Assembly (NCBI RefSeq): GCF_000349325.1
Contig: NC_020545.1
Span: 25,332-89,331, forward strand
Direction of reading: 5' to 3'
From: Streptomyces davaonensis JCM 4913
Lineage (GTDB): Bacteria; Actinomycetota; Actinomycetes; Streptomycetales; Streptomycetaceae
DNA: 64,000 nucleotides
The notes beneath the pieces were generated by a model. It was not told the origin of the DNA. It worked only from the letters and a program-made list of their open reading frames with translations, and searched no databases. The number at the start of each line of letters is the position of its first letter. Position 1 is the stretch's first letter. A program made the translations under genes and the position numbers. Below are positions 50,334 to 58,818 of the stretch, in pieces.

Positions 50334-50607
50334 CCCGAGACCGTCCGGCACGGCAATGGGGGGTCAGTGTTTGCTGCCGCCGGGAGCTGGGCTGGTGACC
50401 TCGGCGGTCGCCTCCACCAGCGAGTGGAAATAGCGCCACACCTTGTCCGGTCACTTATGGCGGGGCTGGTGTTGTAGTTGGGGTGCGCAGTTGGGCGCGA
50501 GGTCGCCGCCGGTGTCGATGGGTGCGCCAAGTTCGCTGGGTACGCGAGCATGACGAACATCTACGCAAGGCGGAGACACCGAGCGGATCCAGACCTATTC
50601 TCCGCCC

Positions 50608-51063
50608 ATGACTCGTGGCCACGACTCGATGCCCGAACCTCCGCCCGCCGAACCCGGCGTCCTACGCCTACGCATCGACCCCAACTGGGCGTCCACTGGG
50701 CAAGTCGCGGTGCGTGCCACACCCGGTCTTGCCCGCGCCCTCCTCGCGCAGCTCGAAGAGCAGGAAGCTGAAGCCAGCTTTGGCGCAGAATTCGGCCTCG
50801 ACCTTAACCAACTCCTTATCGTGGTGCTCGGTAGCAGTGGTGGCGCTGGCGTCTGGTTGACTCTCCGTATGGCAATCAACGCCATCGTCGGCAGGCACAA
50901 GGACGCCCGCATCCGAGTCGAGGTTGGCGACCGCACCGTCGAGATCAGCGGTAAAAGCACTGCCGACATGGAACGCCTACTCGAACATGCACAGCGTTTG
51001 TGGGAGCCCACCAGCCGAAATGAGGATGTCACTGATGGTGACGGCTCCGGCTCGCGGCGTTGA
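50608..51063 (+). CDS. EACC1-like conflict-system component, 151 aa
   Basis: Contains one hydrophobic helix (LNQLLIVVLGSSGGAGVWLT) followed by KDARIRVEVGDRTVEISGKS and DMERLLEHAQRLW, the layout of effector-associated constant component EACC1 (short domain, membrane-type helix, beta hairpin ending in a helix), described from computational analysis of NTP-dependent conflict systems in Streptomyces. A TATTCT six bases before ATG 50608 would place the transcript start on the ATG (leaderless). The usual partner effectors (caspase, TRPM-like and so on) are not next to it; the next gene is of unknown type. Family call by pattern. Confidence 0.55.
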   Translation: MTRGHDSMPEPPPAEPGVLRLRIDPNWASTGQVAVRATPGLARALLAQLEEQEAEASFGAEFGLDLNQLLIVVLGSSGGAGVWLTLRMAINAIVGRHKDARIRVEVGDRTVEISGKSTADMERLLEHAQRLWEPTSRNEDVTDGDGSGSRR

Positions 51064-51236
51064 GTTTGAGTGCCAGGCGGTTGCCTGCCAACTACACCGC
51101 ACAGCCCCGCCAACCCAGCCGCTCACCCTCCACCTGAGGCGCTCAGTCACAGATCCTGCCGTCGGGTGTCCCCAGTTCAAGGAGCTCATCCGGGACTGAA
51201 ACGGCAATCCATCACTTGGGGGCGGGACATACCCGG

Positions 51237-52385
51237 ATGGGCGATGATGTTCCGGTGAGTCTGGACTTGAGCAATTACGAACTCCTCTGGCCCACATCGC
51301 TGTTCGTGTCCGAGGGGGAGCGCATCCTCCGCTCCAAGGGCTCCTGGCAGGACCGGGCAACATGGCTCATGACGGAGGCCCTGGCAGGTACGACCGCGGT
51401 TGCAGACTTTGAAGACCTGCCCAACCACACCGCCCCAATAGATGATCCCTGGGCGGACCCTGCCACCAGCTGGGGCGCCAAGCGGGCCGTGATGGACCAG
51501 CACGACTGGTTCACTGAGCTCATCATGCGGGCACCCGAGCTCAGGCACGCGACCGCGCCACGGCCGTACTGGCCGCAGCGCCGCGGCAACGGACCAGCCC
51601 ACGACGGCAGCACCGCGCGGGACACCCGACGTGACTTTGCGCGGCTCATCGGCGAGTTCGCCGACAGCGGCTACCTGGTTGAGGCGTTCGGCGAGGAATG
51701 CGTCGACGACCACAGCGAGCTGCCCGACGCTTCCGCAGTGATCGACAGGCGCCTGGGCATCCCCAATCTGTGGCCTCTGGCGCCGGAGACGTGGGACGAG
51801 GACACCTTCTACGGGCTGATGGAGGTGTTCCACGACCTGGTAAGCCGTCCCCGCATGCGGGCCTTCCACTCCTACGGCGGCTGCGGATGGCACCACTCGG
51901 AGTTCCACAACGGCCCAGCACGCGTCCTGTACCGGTGGAAGGTCAACCAACTGCTGCGCGAAGCCGGCATCGAGTACGAGCTCGCCGCCGAAGGCGAGGA
52001 CCTCGGTCGCCTGGTCACCGTTACCGACGACGCCCGCAGCACACTGGTGCACCGCGCCCTCAACGACAGCGCCCCGGACATCACCACGCGTATCCGCCAT
52101 GCCATCGCACTCTTCCGGGGACGGGACACATCAGCAGAGAGCAAGCGATCGGCGATCGTCACCCTCGCGGGCATTCTCGAAGAACGCCGCCCCCTGATCA
52201 AAGAGCAGGTCGGCAAGGCCGACGAAGGGGCACTGTTCGAGATCGCCAACCGATACAACCTGCGCCACCGCAGGGCCGACCAGCACGGCGACTACGACGA
52301 AGCGTTCATGGACTGGATCTTCTGGTGGTACCTCGCCACGGTGGAGCTGACCAACCAGCTGATCTCGGCGAGAAGCATCACCTAA
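51237..52385 (+). CDS. Hypothetical protein with conserved helical C-terminus, 382 aa
   Basis: ATG 51237 chosen; GTG 51255 is possible. The middle has WHHSEFHNGPARVLYRWKVN and strands around LREAGIEYELAAEGEDLGRL. The C-terminal 110 residues (IRHAIALFRGRDTSAESKRS, ALFEIANRYNLRHRRADQHG, WIFWWYLATVELTNQLI) match a helical region seen at the end of many bacterial hypothetical proteins, with the EIANxYxxRHxxxxQ motif; it may be HEPN-like (R-H-type helix). If so, RNA cleavage or nucleotide sensing is possible. Not proven. It follows the EACC1-like gene by 173 bases. Confidence 0.65.
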   Translation: MGDDVPVSLDLSNYELLWPTSLFVSEGERILRSKGSWQDRATWLMTEALAGTTAVADFEDLPNHTAPIDDPWADPATSWGAKRAVMDQHDWFTELIMRAPELRHATAPRPYWPQRRGNGPAHDGSTARDTRRDFARLIGEFADSGYLVEAFGEECVDDHSELPDASAVIDRRLGIPNLWPLAPETWDEDTFYGLMEVFHDLVSRPRMRAFHSYGGCGWHHSEFHNGPARVLYRWKVNQLLREAGIEYELAAEGEDLGRLVTVTDDARSTLVHRALNDSAPDITTRIRHAIALFRGRDTSAESKRSAIVTLAGILEERRPLIKEQVGKADEGALFEIANRYNLRHRRADQHGDYDEAFMDWIFWWYLATVELTNQLISARSIT

Positions 52386-52676
52386 CGGCGGATCTACGGC
52401 AGCCAGCACCCTCCGCCGACCTGGCCCGGGCGGATCACCGCGCGCACCCTCCTTGCCGACTCGAGCCGAAACGGCACCCGTGGTGTGGCACTCTGGAAGC
52501 AGCTCTCGACCGGGAACGCTCGGCTGGCGGCTCACGACCGCCGGAGAGTACGCAACGGCACTTCCCCCCAGCCAATTCAAGGGAGGGTGGACCCGGCCGA
52601 CGATTCAAGATCGTCGGATCGGGCGTTGGCCGTTGCGGTAGGCCGCCCCGTCAGTGCGGAGATTGCTCTGCAACTG

Positions 52677-52880
52677 ATGGGGGTCGTCGTGACGGCAATT
52701 GCGCCGTTCCTTGCTCGGGTACCGCTGCTGGTGTGGGCCCTGCTTGCGGTCGTCGCGCTGTACCTGCTGCTGATCGTCCTGCTGTCGCTCACTGCGGTGT
52801 ATGCCCGGAAGCCTGTCCGGCGACGGGCGGCGGCGGAGATGGTCCGGGTCCTCTGGTTCACCCGCGGCCGGGAAGAGTGA
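52677..52880 (+). CDS. Small two-pass membrane protein, 67 aa
   Basis: ATG chosen at MGVVVTAIAPFLARVPLLVW; the upstream in-frame part lacks coding bias. The second helix is LLAVVALYLLLIVLLSLTAV, and the tail is basic (RKPVRRRAAAEMVRVLWFTR). No family recognised. The 291 bases before it hold no convincing gene. Confidence 0.5.
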   Translation: MGVVVTAIAPFLARVPLLVWALLAVVALYLLLIVLLSLTAVYARKPVRRRAAAEMVRVLWFTRGREE

Positions 52881-52937
52881 CCGGGCCGAAAGGAGCCCAT
52901 CTGGCGGTGATCGAGCTGGTGTGCTTGGCGTGGTTGC

Positions 52938-54224
52938 TCATGCCGATGGCGTAGTGTCCGCCGCTGCACGCGCGGCCGGCACCGCGGCCTCCAGCTGCGC
53001 GGGGGCAAGCGCCTGGTCGACGAAGTCCCGTACGAGTGCCAGGGTCTCGGGCACCGTGACGTCCTTCGTCCACTTCTGGCTGTGCCACCAGCAATCCAGT
53101 TCAAATCGGTGCGCGCCGTGGGCGAGTTCCACGTGCCGGACCCACCTCTGGCGCCGGCACGAGCGGCCGCGGTGGCGGTGGTACTCGGTTGCCTCCAGAT
53201 GCCTCTCGGCGATGCCGACGTGGTACCGGCCGGGCAGGGTTCGCTGTTCCAGGCAGCCTCGGCACTCCAGCAGGTGCAGCACGGCCCCGTCCTGCCGCTC
53301 CAGGAAGCTGCGCGGGGAGCTCTTGCCCTCGAAGGTGTTGCAGCTGCCGCAGAGTGGGCCGCGTACAAAGCCATGATCGTGGCAGTGATCCCAAGCCGTC
53401 GCCCGGGTCTCAGCGCACAGGCGGCACAGGTAGTCGTCGGCGCGGATGCCCCGCACGCGGGGGGAGTCGTACAACACGCCGCGCAGGTGACCGGTGTACT
53501 GCTGGAAGGCAGCTCCCGAGCACGGCGGGCACAGAGTGACGTAGCCGAGCGGGCTCGGCGTACGCCAGCCGCCCCAACGCGGGCCCCCAGCAGCACAGCC
53601 CTTACAGATCCGGGCCCGGGCGACCAGGTCCTCCTCCACCTGCTCCCATCGGTCCAGGAGTTCGGCGTAGGCCCTCGGCACGAACAGGCTGCCGCCAGCG
53701 AAAGTCATCAGCTCCAGCGGCCGGGTGTTGGCGATGTTCTCCCGCAACCGTTCCCCGCTGCGCGCCGCGACGAATTCGTCCCAGGTCAGTGCCCCGGGCA
53801 GCCCGCTGGCTCCGATGCGCTTCCAGCTGTCGTCCCACTCTTCGTAAGGCCGGCCCTCGTTGTGCTTCTCGCGGGCCTGCCAGAACAGCCAGGCCGCGAT
53901 CTGTCCCCGCCAGTCGGCCCGGCCCCGGCCCTCGGGGTCCTGTCCGTTGTGGTCGCGATAGGCAGGCAACTGCACCTCCACGACATCGTCGGCGTCCAGA
54001 CTGAAGTCCGCGAACTCCTGCGCAGCGCGGCGGATGTCGCGTTCGTCGTACGTCCACTTCGACTTGTTCTTGTAGCAGCGCAGCGCGACATCGCCGATGA
54101 CGACATGGTTGTGACGCCGCAGGTGCCTCATGTTCAGGAGGTCGTCCAAGTCCAGCGGGACGGCGGAGCCAGCAGAGAATTCAGTGAAGTAGGTGTGGGC
54201 GAGCTTGGGGCTGATCTGGGCCAT
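52938..54224 (-). CDS. Endonuclease VII-type (HNH/treble-clef) nuclease, 428 aa
   Basis: ATG starts MAQISPKLAHTYFTEFSAGS; the 143 upstream codons are shadow-like. The first 250 residues are unassigned (WKNK-like region YKNKSKWTYDERDIRRAAQE, then WLFWQAREKHNEGRPYEEWD). CKGCAAGGPRWG and CPPC may be zinc knuckles. The nuclease core YLCRLCAETRATAWDHCHDH and VRGPLCGSCNTFEGKSSP has the recombination endonuclease VII pattern: CxxC, DHCH, VRGxLCxxCN. Such enzymes cut branched DNA or act as restriction-like nucleases. A 95-base fragment of the same gene lies at 41011-41110. Confidence 0.82.
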   Translation of the reverse strand: MAQISPKLAHTYFTEFSAGSAVPLDLDDLLNMRHLRRHNHVVIGDVALRCYKNKSKWTYDERDIRRAAQEFADFSLDADDVVEVQLPAYRDHNGQDPEGRGRADWRGQIAAWLFWQAREKHNEGRPYEEWDDSWKRIGASGLPGALTWDEFVAARSGERLRENIANTRPLELMTFAGGSLFVPRAYAELLDRWEQVEEDLVARARICKGCAAGGPRWGGWRTPSPLGYVTLCPPCSGAAFQQYTGHLRGVLYDSPRVRGIRADDYLCRLCAETRATAWDHCHDHGFVRGPLCGSCNTFEGKSSPRSFLERQDGAVLHLLECRGCLEQRTLPGRYHVGIAERHLEATEYHRHRGRSCRRQRWVRHVELAHGAHRFELDCWWHSQKWTKDVTVPETLALVRDFVDQALAPAQLEAAVPAARAAADTTPSA

Positions 54225-54307
54225 GGGCGGATGGTGACAGCGAGGTCTGACAACACCCCTCCCGAACCCGTACACAAGTGCCGTTGGTCGCATAGGTGTC
54301 CGAGTTG

Positions 54308-54829
54308 CTACTCGCCGTCGGCGTGGCCTTGGCCGAAGCCCCGGAGTACAGGATCGAGTTCGGCGGCCGCGCCGCAAAGGGAGCACAGCTGGACGCCCGG
54401 GTGTTCCGCAGCGTCCAGCGCCTGGTCCAGGGCCAGCAGCGGCGCTCTGGTGGGGGCTTCCTCGCAATCGATGGCGTGGATGATGCCCCGGCCGGCGCCG
54501 CGGCCGCCCTCCAGCTTCTGTAGGACCCATCCGGAGGGCCGACGGGGCCCCAGGATCTCGCGCACCGTCGACGGCGCGTCCAGGCGCTCGGTGGGAACAC
54601 CGTCGTACGAGACGCCGTCGACCGGCCTGACATGGTCGGGGGCCTTCACCCACACCACGTACCAGGCAGGCTCCACACGACCCTCAGGGGTGTTCTGCCA
54701 GGCCGGAACGGCCACGCGGTACAACCAGCCGTCCGGGGTCTGCCGACGCTCGTGCAGCCGCCCTGTGACGGCTTCAGCATTGGGGAGGACCACCGTGATG
54801 GGCGGTGGTTCCGGCGGGGTGTCCGCCAC
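54308..54829 (-). CDS. DUF6233-type protein, 173 aa
   Basis: Clear DUF6233 pattern: VTGRLHERRQTPDGWLYRVA, then EPAWYVVWVKAPDHVRPVDG, GPRRPSGWVLQKLEGGRGAG and a C-terminal CSLCGAAAELDPVLRGF box. DUF6233 genes are numerous in Streptomyces, function unknown. The typical N-terminal helical lead of about 40 residues (LRTWLxLxLxxVxxxI) is missing, so this copy is shorter, and it begins two bases after the stop of the next upstream gene, implying coupling. Confidence 0.8.
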   Translation of the reverse strand: MADTPPEPPPITVVLPNAEAVTGRLHERRQTPDGWLYRVAVPAWQNTPEGRVEPAWYVVWVKAPDHVRPVDGVSYDGVPTERLDAPSTVREILGPRRPSGWVLQKLEGGRGAGRGIIHAIDCEEAPTRAPLLALDQALDAAEHPGVQLCSLCGAAAELDPVLRGFGQGHADGE

Positions 54830-54831
54830 GG

Positions 54832-55191
54832 CTACGCCGCCTCCTGACCCTCGCCGTCCCCGCGCTCGAGGGTGTGCTTGAGCTGGGAGCGGGCATCGGG
54901 CCGTCCGGGACCGGCGACTTCGCTCCAGAACGGGTGCGTGACGATTGCGCTGGCGAGTTCACGCTCACGCTCCCGCAACGCCGCAACCTCCTTCTGCTCT
55001 TGCTCCGACCAGCCCGGCGAGTCCGGATACGACGGGGACGTGCCCAGCCAATAGCCGTCGGGGCGCTCCCAGGCATCCATGGGTTCCACGGAGTACGGCA
55101 GCGTCTTGACCAGGGCGTTAAGGCTGGCGCGTACCTCTTTGAGGGCCTGCTGCGCCTTGAGGAGAGCGTCGGGGTAGTCGTACGTCGTCAC
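54832..55191 (-). CDS. Helical hypothetical protein, 119 aa
   Basis: ATG MTTYDYPDALLKAQQALKEV; helices (RASLNALVKTLPYSVEPMDA, QEQKEVAALRERERELASAI) and Trp-rich middle (WERPDGYWLGTSPSYPDSPG). No named domain. The stop is two bases before the DUF6233 GTG, so they form an operon. It may replace the missing DUF6233 N-terminal part, which in other members is helical, making the pair a split version; inference only. Confidence 0.65.
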   Translation of the reverse strand: MTTYDYPDALLKAQQALKEVRASLNALVKTLPYSVEPMDAWERPDGYWLGTSPSYPDSPGWSEQEQKEVAALRERERELASAIVTHPFWSEVAGPGRPDARSQLKHTLERGDGEGQEAA

Positions 55192-55460
55192 GGCCCAACA
55201 GTAGTTCGAGCCGCCGACAGCGCTGCGAGATCGGATGCTCGCTCACCGTCTGCGGCCACCTGATCATGCGGCAGGTGGCGCATCCTCACAGGACGCGCCA
55301 CCTGGCGGGCGCCGCGCTGGAACGCGGTGAACCCGGACCCTGTTTCATGGTGCAGCCATGGCGCCAGGGAGCCTCGGCGGCAGGTGCCGGAGGCAGCGTT
55401 GAAAGGACCATGGCATCCCCGGCTCCGGTTGGGCAATGGCGCCTGGACGAAAATGCACAA

Positions 55461-55495
55461 AAAAGAGCAGCTTCCGTCTTCCCACCTGCTCTTTT
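55461..55495. terminator. Inverted repeat with A/T ends
   Basis: Perfect ten-base stem AAAAGAGCAG/CTGCTCTTTT with a 15-base loop. It reads as an intrinsic terminator on either strand and is the most E. coli-like terminator in the window. Confidence 0.5.
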
Positions 55496-55540
55496 CACAA
55501 GTCCGGATTCGTACTCGGCCACTCGTTCGCCATTTCGTGG

Positions 55541-55580
55541 GGGTGAAGTCTTAGACGATCGCGCATCAAAGACTTCACCC
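55541..55580. repeat. Perfect 12-base inverted repeat
   Basis: GGGTGAAGTCTT at 55541-55552 and AAGACTTCACCC at 55569-55580, 16 bases apart. Could be an operator for the HTH gene further right or a hairpin. Confidence 0.45.
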
Positions 55581-55726
55581 GATGGGCCGCTCATTGTGGT
55601 TGTCCTGATCTCGGTGAGATGATCGGCCTCGCCGACGGGCCGACCTGGAAGTCGCCGCCGGCCATACACGGTGCAGCCAACTCCCCATGCCTACACAGGG
55701 CGTGGCATCAAGACAGGCAGGCAGAC

Positions 55727-55954
55727 ATGCGTTCAATCCCCTTACGCCAGGCTCCCGGCCCGCAACCCGCGCACGGCCTCACAGCCGCGGAGGTGCGCCT
55801 CGTGATCGTGGTCGTCGTAGTGGCCGCAGGTCTCGCGGCCCTGGGCATGCCGGTAGCGGGCGCCCTGGCATTCGTCGGCGGAGCCTTGGGTATCGCCGCC
55901 CACTCCGTCCAAGCCCTGCGCGCGCCACAGGCTCCGCCATCCGACGTCGTCTGA
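55727..55954 (+). CDS. Small two-pass membrane protein, 75 aa
   Basis: ATG MRSIPLRQAPGPQPAHGLTA; two hydrophobic helices (AEVRLVIVVVVVAAGLAALG and VAGALAFVGGALGIAAHSVQ). It ends six bases before the ATG of an HTH protein, so they form an operon. Resembles in layout the protein at 49069-49290. Function unknown. Confidence 0.65.
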   Translation: MRSIPLRQAPGPQPAHGLTAAEVRLVIVVVVVAAGLAALGMPVAGALAFVGGALGIAAHSVQALRAPQAPPSDVV

Positions 55955-55960
55955 GCCTTA

Positions 55961-57082
55961 ATGGGACGGCGTGAGAACGCCGTTGCCGCCGAAACCCGAC
56001 AGGCCGAGGCGCTCGCGCTATGGCTCCGTGCCCAACGCGAGCGCCGAGGTCTCACCTACGCGGCAATGGCCATACTGACCGGTCACCAGTTCACTGCGTC
56101 GGCACTTTCCCGTGGCGCCTCCGGCTGCACGGTCCCCACCCGCCGCCTGGTGGTCGCCTTCGCGGCCGCGTGCGACGCAGATCCCGATGAGGCGGTGCGC
56201 CTTTGGAAGGCCGCGCGCAGAGCAAAGGAGGAACGCAGACGCCGAGCAGGCATCTCCCCGGAGTTCCGGGACCTGGCGACCTCGTTGCGTTCGGCGATGA
56301 CCCATCCCGACGTCGTTGACAGCTTCGGCAAGCTCCACGACGTCATGGTTGCGATGCGGGCTCGCCAAGGACAGCCGTCCCTGAGTGACTTGCAAACGAT
56401 GGCCGGGCGCACCCCGGACGGACGCTACAGGCTGCCCAAGAGCACTCTCAGCGTCATTCTCAGAGGCGAGGCCGTCCCCTCGCGGGAGCACCTCACAGCG
56501 TTCATGGAATCTCTGGACGTTCCCCCGAACGGCGTGCGCCGCTGGCAGCAGGTCTGGGATCGCATCTCCGCAGCCGAGAGGCTGCCTACAGCAGCCAGGA
56601 AGCTGACGTTTCTCGTGGATGCCCCGCAGAACGAAAGCCCAGCCCGGGCCGACGCCGCGTTCCAAGTGGCCAATCACGAAAACGAGACTGACCTCAACTT
56701 CCTGCGCGGACAGATCCCTTTGAAGATTATGTTCCCCACCGGCCCGCGCGGACAGCAAGGTCCGCGAAAGGCCCGCCCACCGGCAGGTACAACCCGCTCC
56801 GGGCTGCCCATCAGGACGCCATACCGCTACCCAGTCCTGGTCCGAGCCGACAACAGTCCTACGGTTGAGATCATTACGCTGCAACCCAGGGAAGTGCCTC
56901 TAGAGCCAGCCACAAATGCCAGCATCCCTCTTTCCGCCGCGCCGCAAGCTCAAGTCGCGGTGAGCACTATGTCACCGGCCTGGCCGCCTCGTTCAACCGT
57001 GTTGCGCATCTGCGGCCGAGCGATCGAGCGCTGGCTCCCAAAGAGTTCACGATCAGACCACACCCGCTGGCCAAACTACTGA
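55961..57082 (+). CDS. Two-HTH regulator-like protein, 373 aa
   Basis: Residues 15-70 form an XRE-like domain (LALWLRAQRERRGLTYAAMA, TGHQFTASALSRGASGCTVP), and residues 105-190 a second one (DSFGKLHDVMVAMRARQGQP, LPKSTLSVILRGEAVPSREH). The C-terminal 150 residues are Pro/Arg-rich and disordered (GPRGQQGPRKARPPAGTT). Double-HTH proteins of this order are frequent in Streptomyces plasmids, perhaps binding two half-sites or two replicon sites. The codon bias weakens in the last 100 codons, so the C-terminus may have changed by frameshift. Confidence 0.65.
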   Translation: MGRRENAVAAETRQAEALALWLRAQRERRGLTYAAMAILTGHQFTASALSRGASGCTVPTRRLVVAFAAACDADPDEAVRLWKAARRAKEERRRRAGISPEFRDLATSLRSAMTHPDVVDSFGKLHDVMVAMRARQGQPSLSDLQTMAGRTPDGRYRLPKSTLSVILRGEAVPSREHLTAFMESLDVPPNGVRRWQQVWDRISAAERLPTAARKLTFLVDAPQNESPARADAAFQVANHENETDLNFLRGQIPLKIMFPTGPRGQQGPRKARPPAGTTRSGLPIRTPYRYPVLVRADNSPTVEIITLQPREVPLEPATNASIPLSAAPQAQVAVSTMSPAWPPRSTVLRICGRAIERWLPKSSRSDHTRWPNY

Positions 57083-57117
57083 AACCTGTCCACAGGCAAT
57101 CCGTGGTCTCTGGGGGC

Positions 57118-57705
57118 ATGAGCGATCACGAGCAGCAGGCGGCCCCACGTCGCGGCAAGGTCCTGGAAGCCCTCGCGCGGGCGGAGCGGAAGGTCTTCAC
57201 CCGGCCCACACCGAAATCCGCGAATGCAAAGGTGAAATTCCTCCTCACGCGGGCGAAGGGGTCGGCCAAGGCCCTGGCGGAGCGTCTGGGCGTCTCGCGT
57301 CGCACGGTGGAGCGCTACCGTGCCGGGAAGCTGACGACTCCGCAGAAGCGCCTCCATGCCGCCCTGGTGGAGGCGACCGAATCCGAGTGGCAACCACAGG
57401 TCAGGGCACAGGCACGGGAGCAGGCATCCACCTCCAGCGGGATGATGGTGGAGGTGACGGCGTACGTCGGATTCACGTGCTCGGGCAGCTCGGATGACGG
57501 CCGCATCCGCACCATCACCACCCCGATCTCTCCCACCTACGTGAAGCAGATCCTGGAGCTCCAGGAGGCCGGAGCGACGGAGGAAGATCTACATCCGATC
57601 GATGCGGAGGCCATCACCGAGTCGTATTTCACGGAATGGGGCACCCGGGCCGGCGGTCTCCGTGCGGATTTCACGCACGTCCAGTCCATAGATTTCCAGT
57701 TCTGA
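57118..57705 (+). CDS. Second Tpg-like terminal protein, orphan
   Basis: A 195-residue protein homologous along its length to the Tpg at 48410: ERKVFTRPTPKSANAKVKFL against VQKAFTRPAPKNAGPQMRYL, HTH AKALAERLGVSRRTVERYRA, basic ESEWQPQVRAQAREQASTSS, YVGFTCSGSSDDGRIRTITT, then EAITESYFTEWGTRAGGLRA. The N-terminus has about ten extra residues. It has no tap beside it. Terminal protein is attached to linear replicon 5' ends; two different Tpg types in one element suggest two telomere types or a subtelomeric leftover. A near DnaA-box CTGTCCACA lies just upstream (57086). Confidence 0.85.
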   Translation: MSDHEQQAAPRRGKVLEALARAERKVFTRPTPKSANAKVKFLLTRAKGSAKALAERLGVSRRTVERYRAGKLTTPQKRLHAALVEATESEWQPQVRAQAREQASTSSGMMVEVTAYVGFTCSGSSDDGRIRTITTPISPTYVKQILELQEAGATEEDLHPIDAEAITESYFTEWGTRAGGLRADFTHVQSIDFQF

Positions 57706-57737
57706 CACGGCTAAATTCACGGCCTGCTATAAACCAT

Positions 57738-57785
57738 ATTCGGCGGGCCGTCGCAGAAGCACTCCGGCGGCGGCCCGCTCCGAAT
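57738..57785 (+). terminator. Terminator hairpin after the second Tpg gene
   Basis: A long stem, with a few mismatches, pairing ATTCGG-CGGGCCG (57738) with CGGCCCG-CTCCGAAT (57785), 33 bases after the stop. Confidence 0.6.
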
Positions 57786-57807
57786 CCGCACCACAAATAC
57801 GAGGCCG

Positions 57808-58599
57808 ATGATGACCACGCCCTGGCCACCCCGGCGCACTGCGCGCCGTCCACTCGCCCCGCGCTTTGCCGCGCCCCGCGAGCCGGTCGACCCCGCCCGG
57901 ATCGGCCGCCGCGTCGTGCGACGGCAGGCGAAAGGGATGGACGCCGACGCCATCGCGGTGGCCCTCGAGGACGCCCGGTTCAGCGCCCGGCGGGACGCGC
58001 GCCACGAGGACCGGGCTGACGACGTCCGCGGCCCGGCGGAGCTCGCGGAGTGGGAGCGCATCGCGCAGCTGCTCGCCGCCGCGGCGCCGGGCACCATCTA
58101 CGACCCCGGCGCCGACGACGTCGTCCAGGCCGAGCTCGCCGCCGACGCCGCGGCCGCCGACTCCCGGGAAGCCGAGCACCGCGAGGCCGCCCGGGTCGCG
58201 GCCCGCGCCGATGAGCTCCAGGCGCTGCGTGAGCTCGGCACGCTGGAGCAGACCGAGCCCCACGACGGGGACGAAGCCGTGCGCGACGAACTCACCCGGC
58301 GCGCGGGCGGGTACGTCCAGGCCGACGTCGACGCCTGGCTCGCGCACGCCCTTGCCGCGCACCTCGGGCACTACCGCGACCCGGCCGCCCGCAAGGCCGC
58401 CACCGGCCTCCTTCCGCCACCGGTCCTCGCGCACGCCGCGCTGCTCGCCGAACTCGCCCGCCTGGTCCCGGACACCGGCGTCGGCCAGCTGGCGTTCGCG
58501 GCCCGGATCGCCACCGCCGACCCCGAGGCCGCCGCCGACCTCGCAACGTTCCTCAACCGCGCCCCCGAGACGCCCGGCGCCCCGGGGAGCCCGGCATGA
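57808..58599 (+). CDS. Ala/Asp/Arg-rich helical protein, 263 aa
   Basis: The protein begins with a basic tail (TTPWPPRRTARRPLAPRFAA) and continues as acidic, alanine-rich helices (MDADAIAVALEDARFSARRD, ELAEWERIAQLLAAAAPGTI, ARVAARADELQALRELGTLE). Very high GC at third positions confirms coding. No motif identifies it. It is coupled to the 37-residue ORF that overlaps its stop (ATGA) and lies near the right telomere-like end. Function unknown. Confidence 0.65.
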   Translation: MMTTPWPPRRTARRPLAPRFAAPREPVDPARIGRRVVRRQAKGMDADAIAVALEDARFSARRDARHEDRADDVRGPAELAEWERIAQLLAAAAPGTIYDPGADDVVQAELAADAAAADSREAEHREAARVAARADELQALRELGTLEQTEPHDGDEAVRDELTRRAGGYVQADVDAWLAHALAAHLGHYRDPAARKAATGLLPPPVLAHAALLAELARLVPDTGVGQLAFAARIATADPEAAADLATFLNRAPETPGAPGSPA

Positions 58600-58709
58600 G
58601 CGAGCACCAGGAGCACGAGGACATCGACGCGGTCTGGGTACGACGGGACAGCCCCGGCGCGAGAAGCCGGGTGCGGGTGCTGGAGCAGCGCGGATTCGGC
58701 CACTTCTGA
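58596..58709 (+). CDS. Small charged protein, 37 aa
   Basis: ATG overlaps the upstream stop (ATGA). Translation MSEHQEHEDIDAVWVRRDSP then GARSRVRVLEQRGFGHF. Good codon bias and exact coupling support translation; no relatives known. Confidence 0.5.
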   Translation: MSEHQEHEDIDAVWVRRDSPGARSRVRVLEQRGFGHF

Positions 58710-58818
58710 TCATTGCCCAGCTCATTGCGGACGCAGGCCGGTACGGTCGATCGGTTTGCGGCTGGTGCGGGCCGTTGCCGGGCAGTGTTCCGGCGACGCA
58801 TCGTCACAGGGGGTACGA

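Larger units (their letters stand above)
55192..55726. other. 535-base gene-free stretch with two inverted repeats
   Basis: No frame has coding bias. It contains the perfect inverted repeats AAAAGAGCAG/CTGCTCTTTT (55461-55495) and GGGTGAAGTCTT/AAGACTTCACCC (55541-55580) and is less GC-rich than surroundings. Confidence 0.5.

Noticed and set aside
57086..57094. CTGTCCACA as an isolated DnaA box upstream of the second Tpg gene
   Set aside because: A single one-mismatch copy is expected by chance at this window size; mentioned only within the gene entry.
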